Source: Salinicola halophyticus
Lineage (GTDB): Bacteria > Pseudomonadota > Gammaproteobacteria > Pseudomonadales > Halomonadaceae
Assembly (NCBI RefSeq): GCF_003206695.1
Contig: NZ_PZJN01000003.1
Location: 608,089-672,088, forward strand
Length of the DNA stretch: 64,000 nucleotides
Reading direction: 5' to 3'
Below are positions 9,209-19,811 of the stretch, one piece after another; position 1 is the stretch's first letter, and each line of letters opens with the position of its first letter. Below the pieces are notes generated by a model, which made no database searches, was not told where the DNA came from, and was given only the letters and a program-made list of their open reading frames with translations. A program made the position numbers and the translations under genes.

Positions 9209-10129
9209 CTAGCGCTCGACACCCGTCTGCGAGGTAATTCGTCCGTAGTGCTCGACGCGCCGGTGACGCGCGAAATCGAAGATGGTCGTTTTGCCGAACT
9301 GACAGCGGTCCATATCGCAATGCGCGGTAATTAGCTCATCCCCCTCTCCGGTGGTACGCGCAACCACGAATCCGTCCGGATCGACGATGATCGTGCCACC
9401 CATCAACGGAAAGCCGTCCTCTACTCCGGCCTTGGCAACGGCCACGGCCCAAGTCGCGTTCTGGTAGGCGCCCGCCGTGACCGACAGTTCTGAATGATAG
9501 AGCCGCTCGCTGAGGCCCTCGCCACGATTCTGCGAGTTCACTGACGGCGTGTTGTAACCCAGCATGACCAGTTCGACGCCCTGCAGGCCCATGACGCGCC
9601 AAGTTTCCGGCCAGCGACGATCGTTACAGATGCACATGCCCATTAGCGTGCCTTCGTTGTCGAAAGTCTCGAAGCCAAGGTCACCGGGTTCGAAGTACCG
9701 CTTCTCGAGATGCTGGAAGTCACGCGCAGCGTCATATTCCACATGTCCCGGTAGATGAACCTTGCGATACTTGCCGACGATATGGCCCTGACGGTCGGTG
9801 AGGATGGACGTGTTGAAATGGTGTCCTTCCGGCGTCAACTCGGCATACCCGAAAGAGATGGCGACGCCATGCGCGCGAGCCCGATCGAACAGAGGTTGGG
9901 TTGCCGCATTGGGCATCTCGCGCTCGAACCAGCCGTCGATCTCGGCCTGGTCCTCCATGTACCAGCGCGGGAAAAAGGTCGTCAGCGCCAATTCCGGGTA
10001 AACCACCAGATCGCAGCCCTGGGCGGCAGCCCGGTCCAGTAACGACAGCATTCGCAACACGACCACTTCACGACTGTCGCTTTTCTGAATGGGGCCCATC
10101 TGAGCCGCGCCGATTACCCGTTCACGCAT
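9209..10129 (-). CDS. N-carbamoyl-D-amino-acid hydrolase (D-carbamoylase)
   Basis: This 306-residue nitrilase-superfamily enzyme converts N-carbamoyl-D-amino acids to D-amino acid, CO2 and ammonia. The catalytic triad is visible as Glu46 (VVYPELAL), Lys123 (KYRKVHLPG) and Cys168 (MCICNDRRWPE), equivalent to Glu46/Lys126/Cys171 of the Agrobacterium enzyme. The length matches DCase (about 304). It is the first enzyme gene after the LysR regulator on the same strand (102 bp gap) and 67 bp ahead of the frameshifted amidohydrolase. This pairing resembles hydantoin-utilisation loci. Confidence 0.92.
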   Translation of the reverse strand: MRERVIGAAQMGPIQKSDSREVVVLRMLSLLDRAAAQGCDLVVYPELALTTFFPRWYMEDQAEIDGWFEREMPNAATQPLFDRARAHGVAISFGYAELTPEGHHFNTSILTDRQGHIVGKYRKVHLPGHVEYDAARDFQHLEKRYFEPGDLGFETFDNEGTLMGMCICNDRRWPETWRVMGLQGVELVMLGYNTPSVNSQNRGEGLSERLYHSELSVTAGAYQNATWAVAVAKAGVEDGFPLMGGTIIVDPDGFVVARTTGEGDELITAHCDMDRCQFGKTTIFDFARHRRVEHYGRITSQTGVER

Positions 10130-10231
10130 GACCTGTCCGCCTATCGAATTTGATTTGGTCGAATCAGTGTCTGAATATTGCGCCGAAGTGTCGTATACCG
10201 ATTTATCGGCAGCCCATAACTTTTGGTTAAT

Positions 10232-11146
10232 TTACGGGTGCGCGCAGGTATCGCTAGCGCTGAAGCGGACGAATGCCGCCTTGAGGTGTGAAATGAACAC
10301 GTGGGCCAGCTGCGACAGCGGCTCCGTACGCGGATAGACCAGGCTGACGATAAGCCGCTGTTCGACCGGCAGAGGCACCGCCGTCAAATGGTCGCTGTGA
10401 AACCCCTGCCAGGTGAATTCATCGATCAGCGCGATGCCCGCACCCGCATTGGCCAGGGCGCAGGCATAGTGCGGGGAATCGACCTCGGTAGCTGGCCGCC
10501 AAGGCTCACCGGCACTCTCGAATGCCGAACGGATATGTTGCCCGAACGGTGTTTCTGCACCATAACCGATCAGATCGTAGTGGCGGAGCTCGGGCAATTG
10601 CACCATGTCGCGCTCCGCCAGCGGGTGATCGCTCGGGCAAACGCAAACCATGCCCGCTCGATGCAGCGGGCTGGCTTCCAGGTTGGGATGATTGACCGGG
10701 AACAGCGAAATGCCCAGATCAGCTTGACGATCGAGCAGTTGGTCGCGCAGCTGCGTGTGCCGCTGGCAATCGAGACTGACACGAACATCCTGTTCTGCCC
10801 GAAAGCTGGTGATCGCCCACGGCACTACCTGATGGCCGAGACTCGAACTGGCCGCGACGCGAACGACGCCATGACGCCGCTGGGTCAGATCGTGGAGCGT
10901 GTTGTTGACTCGCTGCACATCACGATAGACGTTCTCCACATCACGAAATAACCGTCGTGCTTCCGGCGATGGGTAGAGCCGCCCCTTGATGCGCTCGAAC
11001 AGCGTAAAACCGATGCGCTGCTCGGTGTGGGCGAGCATCCGACTCACCGCCGGCTGAGAAATCATCAGGACGCGCGACGCGCCACTAATGCTGCCGGTCG
11101 TCATGATTGCCCGGAAAACCTCGATCTGCCGCAAATTCAGCGCCAT
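10232..11146 (-). CDS. LysR-family transcriptional regulator
   Basis: This 304-residue LysR regulator has an N-terminal winged helix (LRQIEVFRAIMTTGSISGAS, then ISQPAVSRMLAHTEQRIG as the recognition helix) and a C-terminal substrate-binding domain from about residue 90. The ATG at 11146 with GAGG 8 bases upstream is preferred over an upstream TTG. Its position at the head of the D-amino-acid cluster on the same strand suggests it controls these genes, probably with a D-amino acid or N-carbamoyl compound as co-inducer; this is inferred from context only. Confidence 0.9.
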   Translation of the reverse strand: MALNLRQIEVFRAIMTTGSISGASRVLMISQPAVSRMLAHTEQRIGFTLFERIKGRLYPSPEARRLFRDVENVYRDVQRVNNTLHDLTQRRHGVVRVAASSSLGHQVVPWAITSFRAEQDVRVSLDCQRHTQLRDQLLDRQADLGISLFPVNHPNLEASPLHRAGMVCVCPSDHPLAERDMVQLPELRHYDLIGYGAETPFGQHIRSAFESAGEPWRPATEVDSPHYACALANAGAGIALIDEFTWQGFHSDHLTAVPLPVEQRLIVSLVYPRTEPLSQLAHVFISHLKAAFVRFSASDTCAHP

Positions 11147-11239
11147 TGCCGCCTCGCTAACCAAAGTCCGCCGTTACATCACCACAATCAATACCCATTC
11201 TCGGTCCAGCTCGACATCCGTGACGCGAGAATCAGATGC

Positions 11240-12556
11240 TCAATCGATCGCCAGCTCGGGCCGGTCGAAAAATACCTTCAACGCACGGATCAGATACGCC
11301 GGGTCACGGCTGCCTGCCGTTTCGCGAATCGAATGCATGCCGAACTGCGGCACGCCAACATCGATGGTCGGCACGCCAAGTTCGGTCGCGGTGATCGGTC
11401 CGATGGTGCTGCCGCAGCCCATGTCCGCACGGGTCACGAACTGTTGAACGGGCACGCCGGCTTCACGGCAGATTTCATGGAACAGCGCCCCGGTGGCGCT
11501 GTTGGTGGCGTAGCGCTGGCTGGCATTGACCTTGATCACCGGCCCCGCGTTGAGTGACGGTCCGTGGTTCGGGTCGTGCTTGTCGGTGAAGTTGGGGTGA
11601 ACGGCGTGAGCGTTATCGCAGGAGATCATCAGCGAGCGCTGGATCAGCCGCACGAAGCCCTCGTCGCCCGGCTCACCCAGCGCCGAGTTCACGCGCCGCA
11701 GCACGTCGGCGAGAAACGGGCCCTGGGCGCCACAGGCACTGGCGCTGCCGACTTCCTCGTGATCGTTGGCGACGAACAGCGCGCCCTGCCGACCGTCGGC
11801 CGCCAACAGTGCTTCGACACCGATGAAGCAGGAAAGCAGGTTGTCGAGTCGGGCACTGGCGATCATCTCGCCATTGACACCCACCCGCGCCGGCGGCTGT
11901 ACATCATAGAAGCCCAGTTCGAAATCGACGATATCCGCCACCTCGATGGCGTGCTCGCGCTCGATCCACTGCTTGAGCAGACGGTCGAAATCCGGCGCGT
12001 CCCCGCCCTGCATCATCAACGGCGCCATCTGCGTCTGCGCATTCAACGCACGGCCATTGTTGGCTTCGCGATCCATGTGAATCGCCAGACTGGGAATGAT
12101 CGCCACCGGTTCCGCCACGTTGAGCAGCACACCCTGCAGGGTCCCATCGGCCCGGCGCACGTGAACCCGGCCGGCAATGCCGAGATCACGATCGAACCAC
12201 GGCGCCAGCAACGCCCCCCCGTACACCTGCACGCCCAACTGCAGCCAGCCTTTATTGACGATCGCCGGTTGCGGTTTGATTCGCAACGCTGGACTATCCG
12301 TGTGAGCGCCGACCATACGCATCGCTTCGAGCGAAGAGTCAGGTAGTTGAAACGCAATCAAGGCACTATCGTTGCGCGTCACGTAATATTTTTTGCCTAG
12401 CGACAACTTCCAGCTGTCAGTTTCCTTGAGCGGCCGATATCCTGCCGCCTCCAGCCTTGCCGCCAGATTGGTGGTGGCGTGCCAGGGAGAGGGCGAATGC
12501 TGAAGGAAATCGATCAAGCGATCTTCGAGAGCCTTGTCGGCGGCATGGTCTGACAT
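11240..12556 (-). CDS. apeB: M18-family aminopeptidase
   Basis: This 438-residue di-zinc aminopeptidase removes N-terminal residues (acidic or broad) from peptides in the cytoplasm. Metal-site motifs are present in the usual order: GAHTDSPALRIKP, FVANDHEEVGSAS, SCDNAHAVHPNF, ADMGCGSTIGP and the C-terminal VPQFGMHSIRE. AGGAAACCC precedes the ATG at 12556; a GTG 30 bp upstream is less likely. It is divergent from prc, sharing a 133-bp intergenic region, and is unrelated to the flanking D-amino-acid cluster as far as I can see. Confidence 0.92.
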   Translation of the reverse strand: MSDHAADKALEDRLIDFLQHSPSPWHATTNLAARLEAAGYRPLKETDSWKLSLGKKYYVTRNDSALIAFQLPDSSLEAMRMVGAHTDSPALRIKPQPAIVNKGWLQLGVQVYGGALLAPWFDRDLGIAGRVHVRRADGTLQGVLLNVAEPVAIIPSLAIHMDREANNGRALNAQTQMAPLMMQGGDAPDFDRLLKQWIEREHAIEVADIVDFELGFYDVQPPARVGVNGEMIASARLDNLLSCFIGVEALLAADGRQGALFVANDHEEVGSASACGAQGPFLADVLRRVNSALGEPGDEGFVRLIQRSLMISCDNAHAVHPNFTDKHDPNHGPSLNAGPVIKVNASQRYATNSATGALFHEICREAGVPVQQFVTRADMGCGSTIGPITATELGVPTIDVGVPQFGMHSIRETAGSRDPAYLIRALKVFFDRPELAID

Positions 12557-12599
12557 GGGTTTCCTCGGATGTCGGTCTGTAGTCACGCAAACTGACTGC

Positions 12600-12605
12600 T
12601 ACAAT
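12600..12605 (+). promoter_or_regulatory. Possible -10 box for prc
   Basis: TACAAT lies 85 bp upstream of the prc start in the divergent intergenic region. No convincing -35 hexamer is visible at 16-18 bp spacing, so this is a weak call. Confidence 0.3.
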
Positions 12606-12689
12606 GAATCCCGGACCTGAAAAAGATTCATGGATCCGGTGGTCTTCTAGGGAATAGAGAGTGTACAGGAAACCGGGAGTGCTTCATTG

Positions 12690-14828
12690 ATGACCCTGAT
12701 TGTCGCCGCTCGGTACGCGGCCATGTGTTTGCTACTGCTGGCATGGAGCGTCACGGCGCTGGCCGGTCCCACCCCAACGGATGACCAACGTCAGGCGGCA
12801 AGCGAAGTCGCCGAATCGCTGGAGTATGGGCATTACGCCGAGGTCGAGATCAACGACGCCTGGTCGAAGCGCGCGTTCAAGCGCCTGCTCGACGTCCTCG
12901 ACGATCAGCGCGCCTACCTCCTGCAGCGAGACGTCGACAACTTCAGCGATCTGGAAACGACACTCGATGATGCGCTCAAGTCAGGCGATCTCGATCGTGT
13001 CTATGCATTCTATTCACATTATCAGGATCGACTCGAAGCCCGACTGCAGTGGCTGGTGAAAAGAGTCGATCAGGGGATCGACTACGACTACGCCAGCAAC
13101 GAACGTTTGGCGCTCGATCGGGAAGATTCCTCCTGGGCGGGAAGCGAGAGTTCGCTGGACGATCTATGGAACAAACGTCTGGAGAATGCCGCGCTGACGC
13201 TGTCGCTGAGCGACCAGTCGCCGCAGGAGATCCAGAAGACGCTGCATGATCGCTACACCAACCAGCTCAACCGTGTACGCCAGACCAACGCCGAAGATGT
13301 ACTGGTGCTGCTGATGGCGGCAGTCACCGGCACCGTCGACCCTCATACCGAGTATTTCTCGCCGCAGCAAAGCGAATCGTTCGATATTCAGATGCGGCTC
13401 TCGCTGGAAGGCATCGGCGCACTGCTGCAGAGCGACGGTGAGTACGTCAAGGTATCGAGCCTGGTACCCGGCGGACCCGCGGACAAGGCCGGCGTGCTGC
13501 AACCGGCGGACCGTATCGTCGCGGTGGGTCAGGATGAAGATGGCGACATGGTCAACGTGGTCGGCATGCGCCTCGATGAAGTGGTGGATCTGATTCGTGG
13601 GAAAAAGGGCTCGACGGTACGTCTGGACGTCATTCCCGCCAAGGCCGTCGACGTGACGCGCACACACACCGTCAGAATCACTCGCGATACCGTCAAGCTT
13701 GAGGACCAGGCCGCTCACAGCCGGATCGAGCAGGTCCAGCGTGATGGCGAGACGCACAAGATCGGGGTCATCACGGTACCGGCGTTCTATGTCGACTTCG
13801 ACGCCTGGCAAGCCGGTGAATCCGATTATCGCAGCACCACCCGCGATGTCGCCAAGGAGATCGACAAGCTCAAGGCGCAAGACGTCGAAGGTATCGTGCT
13901 CGATCTGCGCAATGACGGCGGCGGCGCGCTGCAGGAAGCCAATTCCATGATCGGCCTGTTCATCGATCGCGGGCCCACGGTACAGGTTCGCGACGCTCAG
14001 GGACGCATCAATCTCTACGGTGATACCGACGCCGGTGTCGCCTACGACGGCCCTCTCGCCGTGCTGGTCAACCGCCTCTCCGCTTCCGCTTCCGAGATCT
14101 TCGCCGGAGCGATTCAGGATTACGGTCGAGGTCTGGTGGTCGGCAGTCGAACCTTCGGCAAGGGCACGGTGCAGACCCTGACCGACCTCAGCCATGGGCA
14201 GATCAAGCTGACACGTGCCAAGTTCTATCGGATCTCCGGCGAAAGTACCCAGCATCGCGGCGTCGAACCGGACATTCTCTATCCCAGCTTGATCGACCCC
14301 GACGAGATCGGTGAAAGCGCCCTCGACAACGCCCTGCCCTGGGATCGAGTACGTCCGGTGCAGTACCGCCTCTATGGAGAGCCGTGGCGGTATATCGAGG
14401 GACTGCAGGACCGTCACGAGCGACGCATCGCCAACGATCCCGATTTCGTCTATCTCGAGAAGCAGGCCCAGTTGAGTAAGCGTCTACGCGATCAGCAGAC
14501 CAGCATCAGTCTCAACAAGGATCAGCGTCAGCGCGAAATGGACGCCCAGGAGAGCGAACAGCTGGCTTTGGAGAACCAACGACGCCGAGCGCTGGGAATG
14601 GAACCGCTCGAACACTGGACCGATGCCCGCGAAGATGGGAGCACGTCGGGCGAGGAGGACAAGGCGAGCGAAGATTCCAGCAACAAGGACGACAAAGGCG
14701 CGGCCGCCAACGACAGCAGCGAGGGAGATGCAGCCGATTCCGACGATGCCAAACCGATCGATCGCGCCGAACTGCAGGAAACCTCGCAGATATTGCTGGA
14801 TTACGTGCAGTTGAAGTCCAACGGATAA
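12690..14828 (+). CDS. prc: Carboxy-terminal processing (tail-specific) protease Prc
   Basis: This 712-residue S41 periplasmic protease degrades proteins with non-polar C-termini and trims cell-wall proteins. It has a signal peptide (MTLIVAARYAAMCLLLLAWS, ending near ALA), an N-terminal helical domain, a PDZ domain at about residues 235-320 (GIGALLQSDGEYVKVSSLVP), and the Ser-Lys dyad in NRLSASASEIFAGAIQDYG and TFGKGTVQTL. The C-terminus includes the DUF3340-type region and a Glu/Asp/Ser/Lys-rich segment (EEDKASEDSSNKDDK) of low complexity. The length matches E. coli Prc (about 680) plus that insert. A TTG three bases upstream is an alternative start. A strong terminator follows about 100 bp downstream. 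Confidence 0.95.
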   Translation: MTLIVAARYAAMCLLLLAWSVTALAGPTPTDDQRQAASEVAESLEYGHYAEVEINDAWSKRAFKRLLDVLDDQRAYLLQRDVDNFSDLETTLDDALKSGDLDRVYAFYSHYQDRLEARLQWLVKRVDQGIDYDYASNERLALDREDSSWAGSESSLDDLWNKRLENAALTLSLSDQSPQEIQKTLHDRYTNQLNRVRQTNAEDVLVLLMAAVTGTVDPHTEYFSPQQSESFDIQMRLSLEGIGALLQSDGEYVKVSSLVPGGPADKAGVLQPADRIVAVGQDEDGDMVNVVGMRLDEVVDLIRGKKGSTVRLDVIPAKAVDVTRTHTVRITRDTVKLEDQAAHSRIEQVQRDGETHKIGVITVPAFYVDFDAWQAGESDYRSTTRDVAKEIDKLKAQDVEGIVLDLRNDGGGALQEANSMIGLFIDRGPTVQVRDAQGRINLYGDTDAGVAYDGPLAVLVNRLSASASEIFAGAIQDYGRGLVVGSRTFGKGTVQTLTDLSHGQIKLTRAKFYRISGESTQHRGVEPDILYPSLIDPDEIGESALDNALPWDRVRPVQYRLYGEPWRYIEGLQDRHERRIANDPDFVYLEKQAQLSKRLRDQQTSISLNKDQRQREMDAQESEQLALENQRRRALGMEPLEHWTDAREDGSTSGEEDKASEDSSNKDDKGAAANDSSEGDAADSDDAKPIDRAELQETSQILLDYVQLKSNG

Positions 14829-14925
14829 TCTATCTCGCCCGGCGTGGGTCATCCGGCGCCGGGTACGAACCAGTAAGCTCCGACGTGTCGAATCCAGAAT
14901 TAGCCATTGGAATTTAGCATCAGCC

Positions 14926-14957
14926 AAGGGCCTCGCGAACTCGCGAGGCCCTTTTTT
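14926..14957 (+). terminator. Rho-independent terminator after prc
   Basis: A GC-rich hairpin (agggcctcgcga / tcgcgaggccct, tiny loop) is followed by six T residues. It lies about 100 bp beyond the prc stop. Confidence 0.9.
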
Positions 14958-15002
14958 CGTTTGATGTTTGATGACAGTCGCAACGTCGAACCCGGCCTGC
15001 CT

Positions 15003-15075
15003 GGGTTTAGAAAATAAGGGCTTGGAAACACGGGTTCAGAAAATAAGGATTCAGAAACAAGGGTTCAGAAAATCG
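15003..15075. repeat. Degenerate 14-15 bp tandem repeat, five units
   Basis: Five imperfect head-to-tail units resembling gggttcagaaaataa occupy the 3' half of the prc-ligB intergenic region, ending about 40 bp before ligB. They are non-coding in any convincing frame. Confidence 0.75.
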
Positions 15076-15090
15076 CTCATCGGTCGTTGA

Positions 15091-16896
<1,806 letters not shown>

Positions 16897-16961
16897 ATCG
16901 CCAGTCCCGTCTTCAGCACCCCGCCCTACCGCCAGCATTCGTCGAAATCGGGTCGAACGCC

Positions 16962-17000
16962 TGTCAGGCCACTTGCCGGTGACGGCAAGTCGGTCTGACA
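16962..17000. terminator. Stem-loop downstream of ligB (possible terminator)
   Basis: An interrupted hairpin has an 8-bp inner stem (acttgccg/cggcaagt, loop gtga) and a 6-bp outer stem (tgtcag/ctgaca). There is no T-run, so factor-independent termination is uncertain. Confidence 0.45.
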
Positions 17001-17210
17001 AGACTCATCTCTGCAGAACCATTTAAACCACCGTCCGATTCAAGAAAACGCGGCATGGCGGGGCTGCCAAGTCGCGTTACAGTCACCTCGTGTCTGCGTA
17101 CCGGCGGCCTTCCGTGGCATATCTCATCGATATGTCCGAACGACCTATCGCCGACAGGCAATGCCTCTATCCGGTCGTCCAGCTCCAAATGGCCACGCTC
17201 AGAGGCTGAT

Positions 17211-17252
17211 ACCCGAAGGTCCATACCCGAAGGTCCATACCCGAAGGTCCAT
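17211..17252. repeat. 14-bp tandem repeat (acccgaaggtccat) x3
   Basis: Three perfect copies end 23 bp before the start codon of the kpsS-like gene. Copy-number change would alter spacing between any upstream promoter element and the ribosome site. Confidence 0.9.
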
Positions 17253-17275
17253 AACCAGAGAGAGGGATCGACACG

Positions 17276-18514
17276 ATGTTCCCCGCAAGGCGATCCTTCC
17301 TGTTCCTGCAAGGTCCCCGCTCACGCTTCTTCGACCAGCTGGGGCAGCGACTCAGTGACGACGGCCACAGGGTCGTCAAAGTCAACTTCACCGTTGGAGA
17401 TCAGCTGGGATGGCATGGGAAATCGGCAGAAACCTTTCGTGATCCCCTGCCCATGCTGGGCGAGTTCGTCACCGACCTGTGGCGACGTCATGGCATCACC
17501 GACCAGGTTGCCTTCGATGACCGTCGGCCCGTCCACAAGGGAGTGCTGGGCGCAGCGCGACGACGCGGCATTCGTAACCACATTCTGGCGCCCGGGTACT
17601 TTCAACCCTACTGGGCCACACTCGAGCGTGAAGGCGTCGACGGCTACTCGCTGCTTCCGCGGGGTCCCGAGTGGTATCACAGCGTTGGCCCGACCATCCC
17701 TCACGCGCTGCCTCCCCGACCTTTCCAGCAGCGCCTCACACCACATCTGGTGCGGAATATCGGCTACCAGCTGGCCGATATGACCGATTTGCTGCGATTT
17801 CGCCACACGCGCCGTCACACCCGATCCTGCGGCGACATCGACTATCGACGACTCATCGGCCGAGGTCGACGCCGATCTGCCATCCGCTGTCGGCGACTGC
17901 TCGACGAGAGGCAGCCGTTCTTTCTGTTTCCGCTCCAGCAGGATGGCGATAGCCAAATTCTTTGCCACTCGCCCTATGCCGATATGGCCGAAGGCGTGAC
18001 GCGGGTCGTCGGCTCGTTTGCCCGTTTCGCACCGGGACATACACGGCTGGTCGTTCTCGATCCAAAGGGAACGGCTTCTACGGGCTACGTTCGCCGACTA
18101 CGGGATCTGGCGCGAGAAACCGACCTGGGCGAGCGACTGGTGTTCCTGTCCGGGATCGATCTGAAAACGCTGATCGATCATGCTTCGGGGCTGGTAACGA
18201 TCAATGGCCGCGAAGGGTTCGCAGCGCTGGAGAGCGGGTGCCCGACCCTGGCGCTGGGAGAGTCGATCTACCGCCTGCCTGGATTGACCTCCTCCAGTAC
18301 TCTGGATGACTTCTGGCGCTATCCGATCGGTCCCGAGAGGCGCCTGTTTCGAAGCTTCGCCAAAGTCGTCATTCATGCCACTCAGATCAACGGCGGCTTC
18401 TACGATCGCGAAGGTATCGACCTGGCCGTGATCAATGCCGTGGCGCACCTGACCCAGGACATCTCCCCTATCGAACGGCTGCTGTGGGACTCTCGCCTAC
18501 CGGTCGCCTCGTAG
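17276..18514 (+). CDS. KpsS-like capsule polysaccharide protein (second paralogue)
   Basis: This 412-residue protein aligns along its length with the KpsS at 46821-48083. Shared stretches include FLFLQG versus FLLLQG, KVNFTVGD versus KINFTVGD, ITDQVAFDDRRPVH versus ITDQVVFGDRRPVH, and PYWATLEREGV. KpsS-type enzymes add the first beta-Kdo to phosphatidylglycerol. Two otherwise conserved places differ from the true KpsS: VIKNHPLD becomes VVLDPKGT, and VNSTAGNVSLG becomes INGREGFAALE. It could therefore use another donor, act as a regulator, or be inactive. AGAGGG upstream supports the ATG. It is the outermost plus-strand gene of the capsule locus and convergent with a glycosyltransferase. Confidence 0.82.
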   Translation: MFPARRSFLFLQGPRSRFFDQLGQRLSDDGHRVVKVNFTVGDQLGWHGKSAETFRDPLPMLGEFVTDLWRRHGITDQVAFDDRRPVHKGVLGAARRRGIRNHILAPGYFQPYWATLEREGVDGYSLLPRGPEWYHSVGPTIPHALPPRPFQQRLTPHLVRNIGYQLADMTDLLRFRHTRRHTRSCGDIDYRRLIGRGRRRSAIRCRRLLDERQPFFLFPLQQDGDSQILCHSPYADMAEGVTRVVGSFARFAPGHTRLVVLDPKGTASTGYVRRLRDLARETDLGERLVFLSGIDLKTLIDHASGLVTINGREGFAALESGCPTLALGESIYRLPGLTSSSTLDDFWRYPIGPERRLFRSFAKVVIHATQINGGFYDREGIDLAVINAVAHLTQDISPIERLLWDSRLPVAS

Positions 18515-18595
18515 GCTTTTCGTACAAACCCTAGGTTCGATTCTCGGTAGCTTTCGAGCAATCCGTTCTGCTGACGAACCGTCCCTATCCTTACA

Positions 18596-18635
18596 AAGAA
18601 AAGCGGCCAGGTGATTGTCACCCGGCCGCTCTTTT
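18596..18635. terminator. Bidirectional terminator between convergent genes
   Basis: The hairpin agcggcc-a-ggtga / tcacc-c-ggccgct is flanked by an A-rich left side and cttttgg on the right. It sits between the convergent kpsS-like gene and the glycosyltransferase at 18663-19613. Confidence 0.8.
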
Positions 18636-18662
18636 GGCTACCCGCTCGGTCGTCGAATCCGC

Positions 18663-19613
18663 CTACGAATTGGCCGGAGAGAGTGCCCTTCCAATGTCGA
18701 TGCGAGGTTTCACCATCAACTTGGTGAACGCCATCAAGACCATCTCTTCGATCGCCGGCCCCATATCCGCCTTGAGCGCTTCGTAACTCGGATAACTCGG
18801 CGTCGGCGCGATGCACATCTCGAAGAAGTGCTGGCGATTGATGTGCGGATTGTCGATGAAGAACTGGCTCAAGCGGTTGTGCTTTTCCTGTTTCGCCGCA
18901 CTGGAAACGTAGTTGCCCATCCGCGCGAAGAACTGTTCCACGCTCCGTAGCGGCAAGTGATAGATGCAGGCTTCCCACTCCCGGGCGAAATTCATGATCT
19001 CGGCCTCAGGCTCCAGCACCGTGCCATCCTGCTTGGCCATCAGCCAGTGATACCCCATATGCAGACGATGGGACTGGCGATGCATGAACAGCGCCTTGGT
19101 ATCGGAGGCCTGCTCCCCCAGCGACCAGTATTCGGCCTCCAACAGCTTGCCTTCCAGATCCTGCTGATAGGCGATCCGCTCCTTGCAGATCACGTTGATC
19201 CACGGCAGCCGGAAGTAGAATCGCTTCAGATTTTCTTCCCCCGGGAATCGCTGTGCGAATGCCGCGTAGAAGTCCTTGACCGTGAGCCTGTTCTTGAAAG
19301 TCAGGAACTCATCGGCGTCGAAGCCGTAGACGACGTTGAAGCAGTCCTTTTTCAGGTAGATATCCAGCGCCCCGTTGATATAGTCGGCTTTGCGCCTGGA
19401 AAAGCCCTGTTCGTCCTCGATCTCGACGAAGGCGATCTCCTTTTCCGGGTAGCGGTCACGCAGCTCGGCGACGCACTCTCTGAGGAAATCGTGCTCGATA
19501 TGGCTGAGTACGATGAGCCGGTCGAATCCCAACCGCAGGTGATGCAGGAAAGACGCGAAGACGACGTCTTCTTCACCCCTCACCATCGTAATGGCGGTAA
19601 ATTCGATATTCAT
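18663..19613 (-). CDS. Glycosyltransferase (GT92/Glyco_tranf_2_4-like)
   Basis: This 316-residue cytoplasmic protein begins MNIEFTAITMVRGEEDVV and has the acidic DxD metal/nucleotide-sugar motif at Asp99-Asp101 (YGFDADEFLTF). The layout matches the Glyco_tranf_2_4/GT92-like group of capsule transferases. It is a clear paralogue of the protein at 25088-26041, with the DxD motif at the same residue numbers. AGGAAG eight bases upstream supports the ATG at 19613; an ATG 18 bp upstream is less likely. It is the last gene of the left minus-strand glycosyltransferase group. The sugar and linkage cannot be read from sequence. Confidence 0.78.
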   Translation of the reverse strand: MNIEFTAITMVRGEEDVVFASFLHHLRLGFDRLIVLSHIEHDFLRECVAELRDRYPEKEIAFVEIEDEQGFSRRKADYINGALDIYLKKDCFNVVYGFDADEFLTFKNRLTVKDFYAAFAQRFPGEENLKRFYFRLPWINVICKERIAYQQDLEGKLLEAEYWSLGEQASDTKALFMHRQSHRLHMGYHWLMAKQDGTVLEPEAEIMNFAREWEACIYHLPLRSVEQFFARMGNYVSSAAKQEKHNRLSQFFIDNPHINRQHFFEMCIAPTPSYPSYEALKADMGPAIEEMVLMAFTKLMVKPRIDIGRALSPANS

Positions 19614-19716
19614 GATTGAGCTTCCTGTCATGTTAAAGATACTTGCCGCCGTGGCGGCGACACAAAGTGGGAAACGGAGCCGGCGTGCTCACACAGGATC
19701 GACGCTCGGGATCAGC

Positions 19717-19776
19717 GCGATCCTCTTGACCTCAACGCGATCCTTTTGACCTCAACGCCACTATTTTGACCTCAGC
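19717..19776. repeat. 20-bp tandem repeat x3
   Basis: Three contiguous units (gcgatcctcttgacctcaac, one with a single change, the third more diverged) lie in the 198-bp gap between two minus-strand glycosyltransferase genes. They are upstream of the gene at 18663-19613. Confidence 0.85.
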
Positions 19777-19811
19777 GCAATAATGTCGATTTCCGCATTT
19801 TCCGTTCAGTG

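Larger units (their letters stand above)
16897..17275. other. Intergenic region between ligB and the kpsS-like gene
   Basis: This 379-bp stretch marks the left boundary of the capsule locus. It contains the hairpin at 16962-17000 and three 14-bp tandem repeats at 17211-17252. Short reading frames here lack ribosome sites and known motifs, and I call none of them. Confidence 0.6.

Noticed and set aside
15003-15075. CRISPR-like array
   Set aside because: Units are 14-15 bp, contiguous and degenerate, without spacers or cas genes. The other short tandem repeats also lack spacers.
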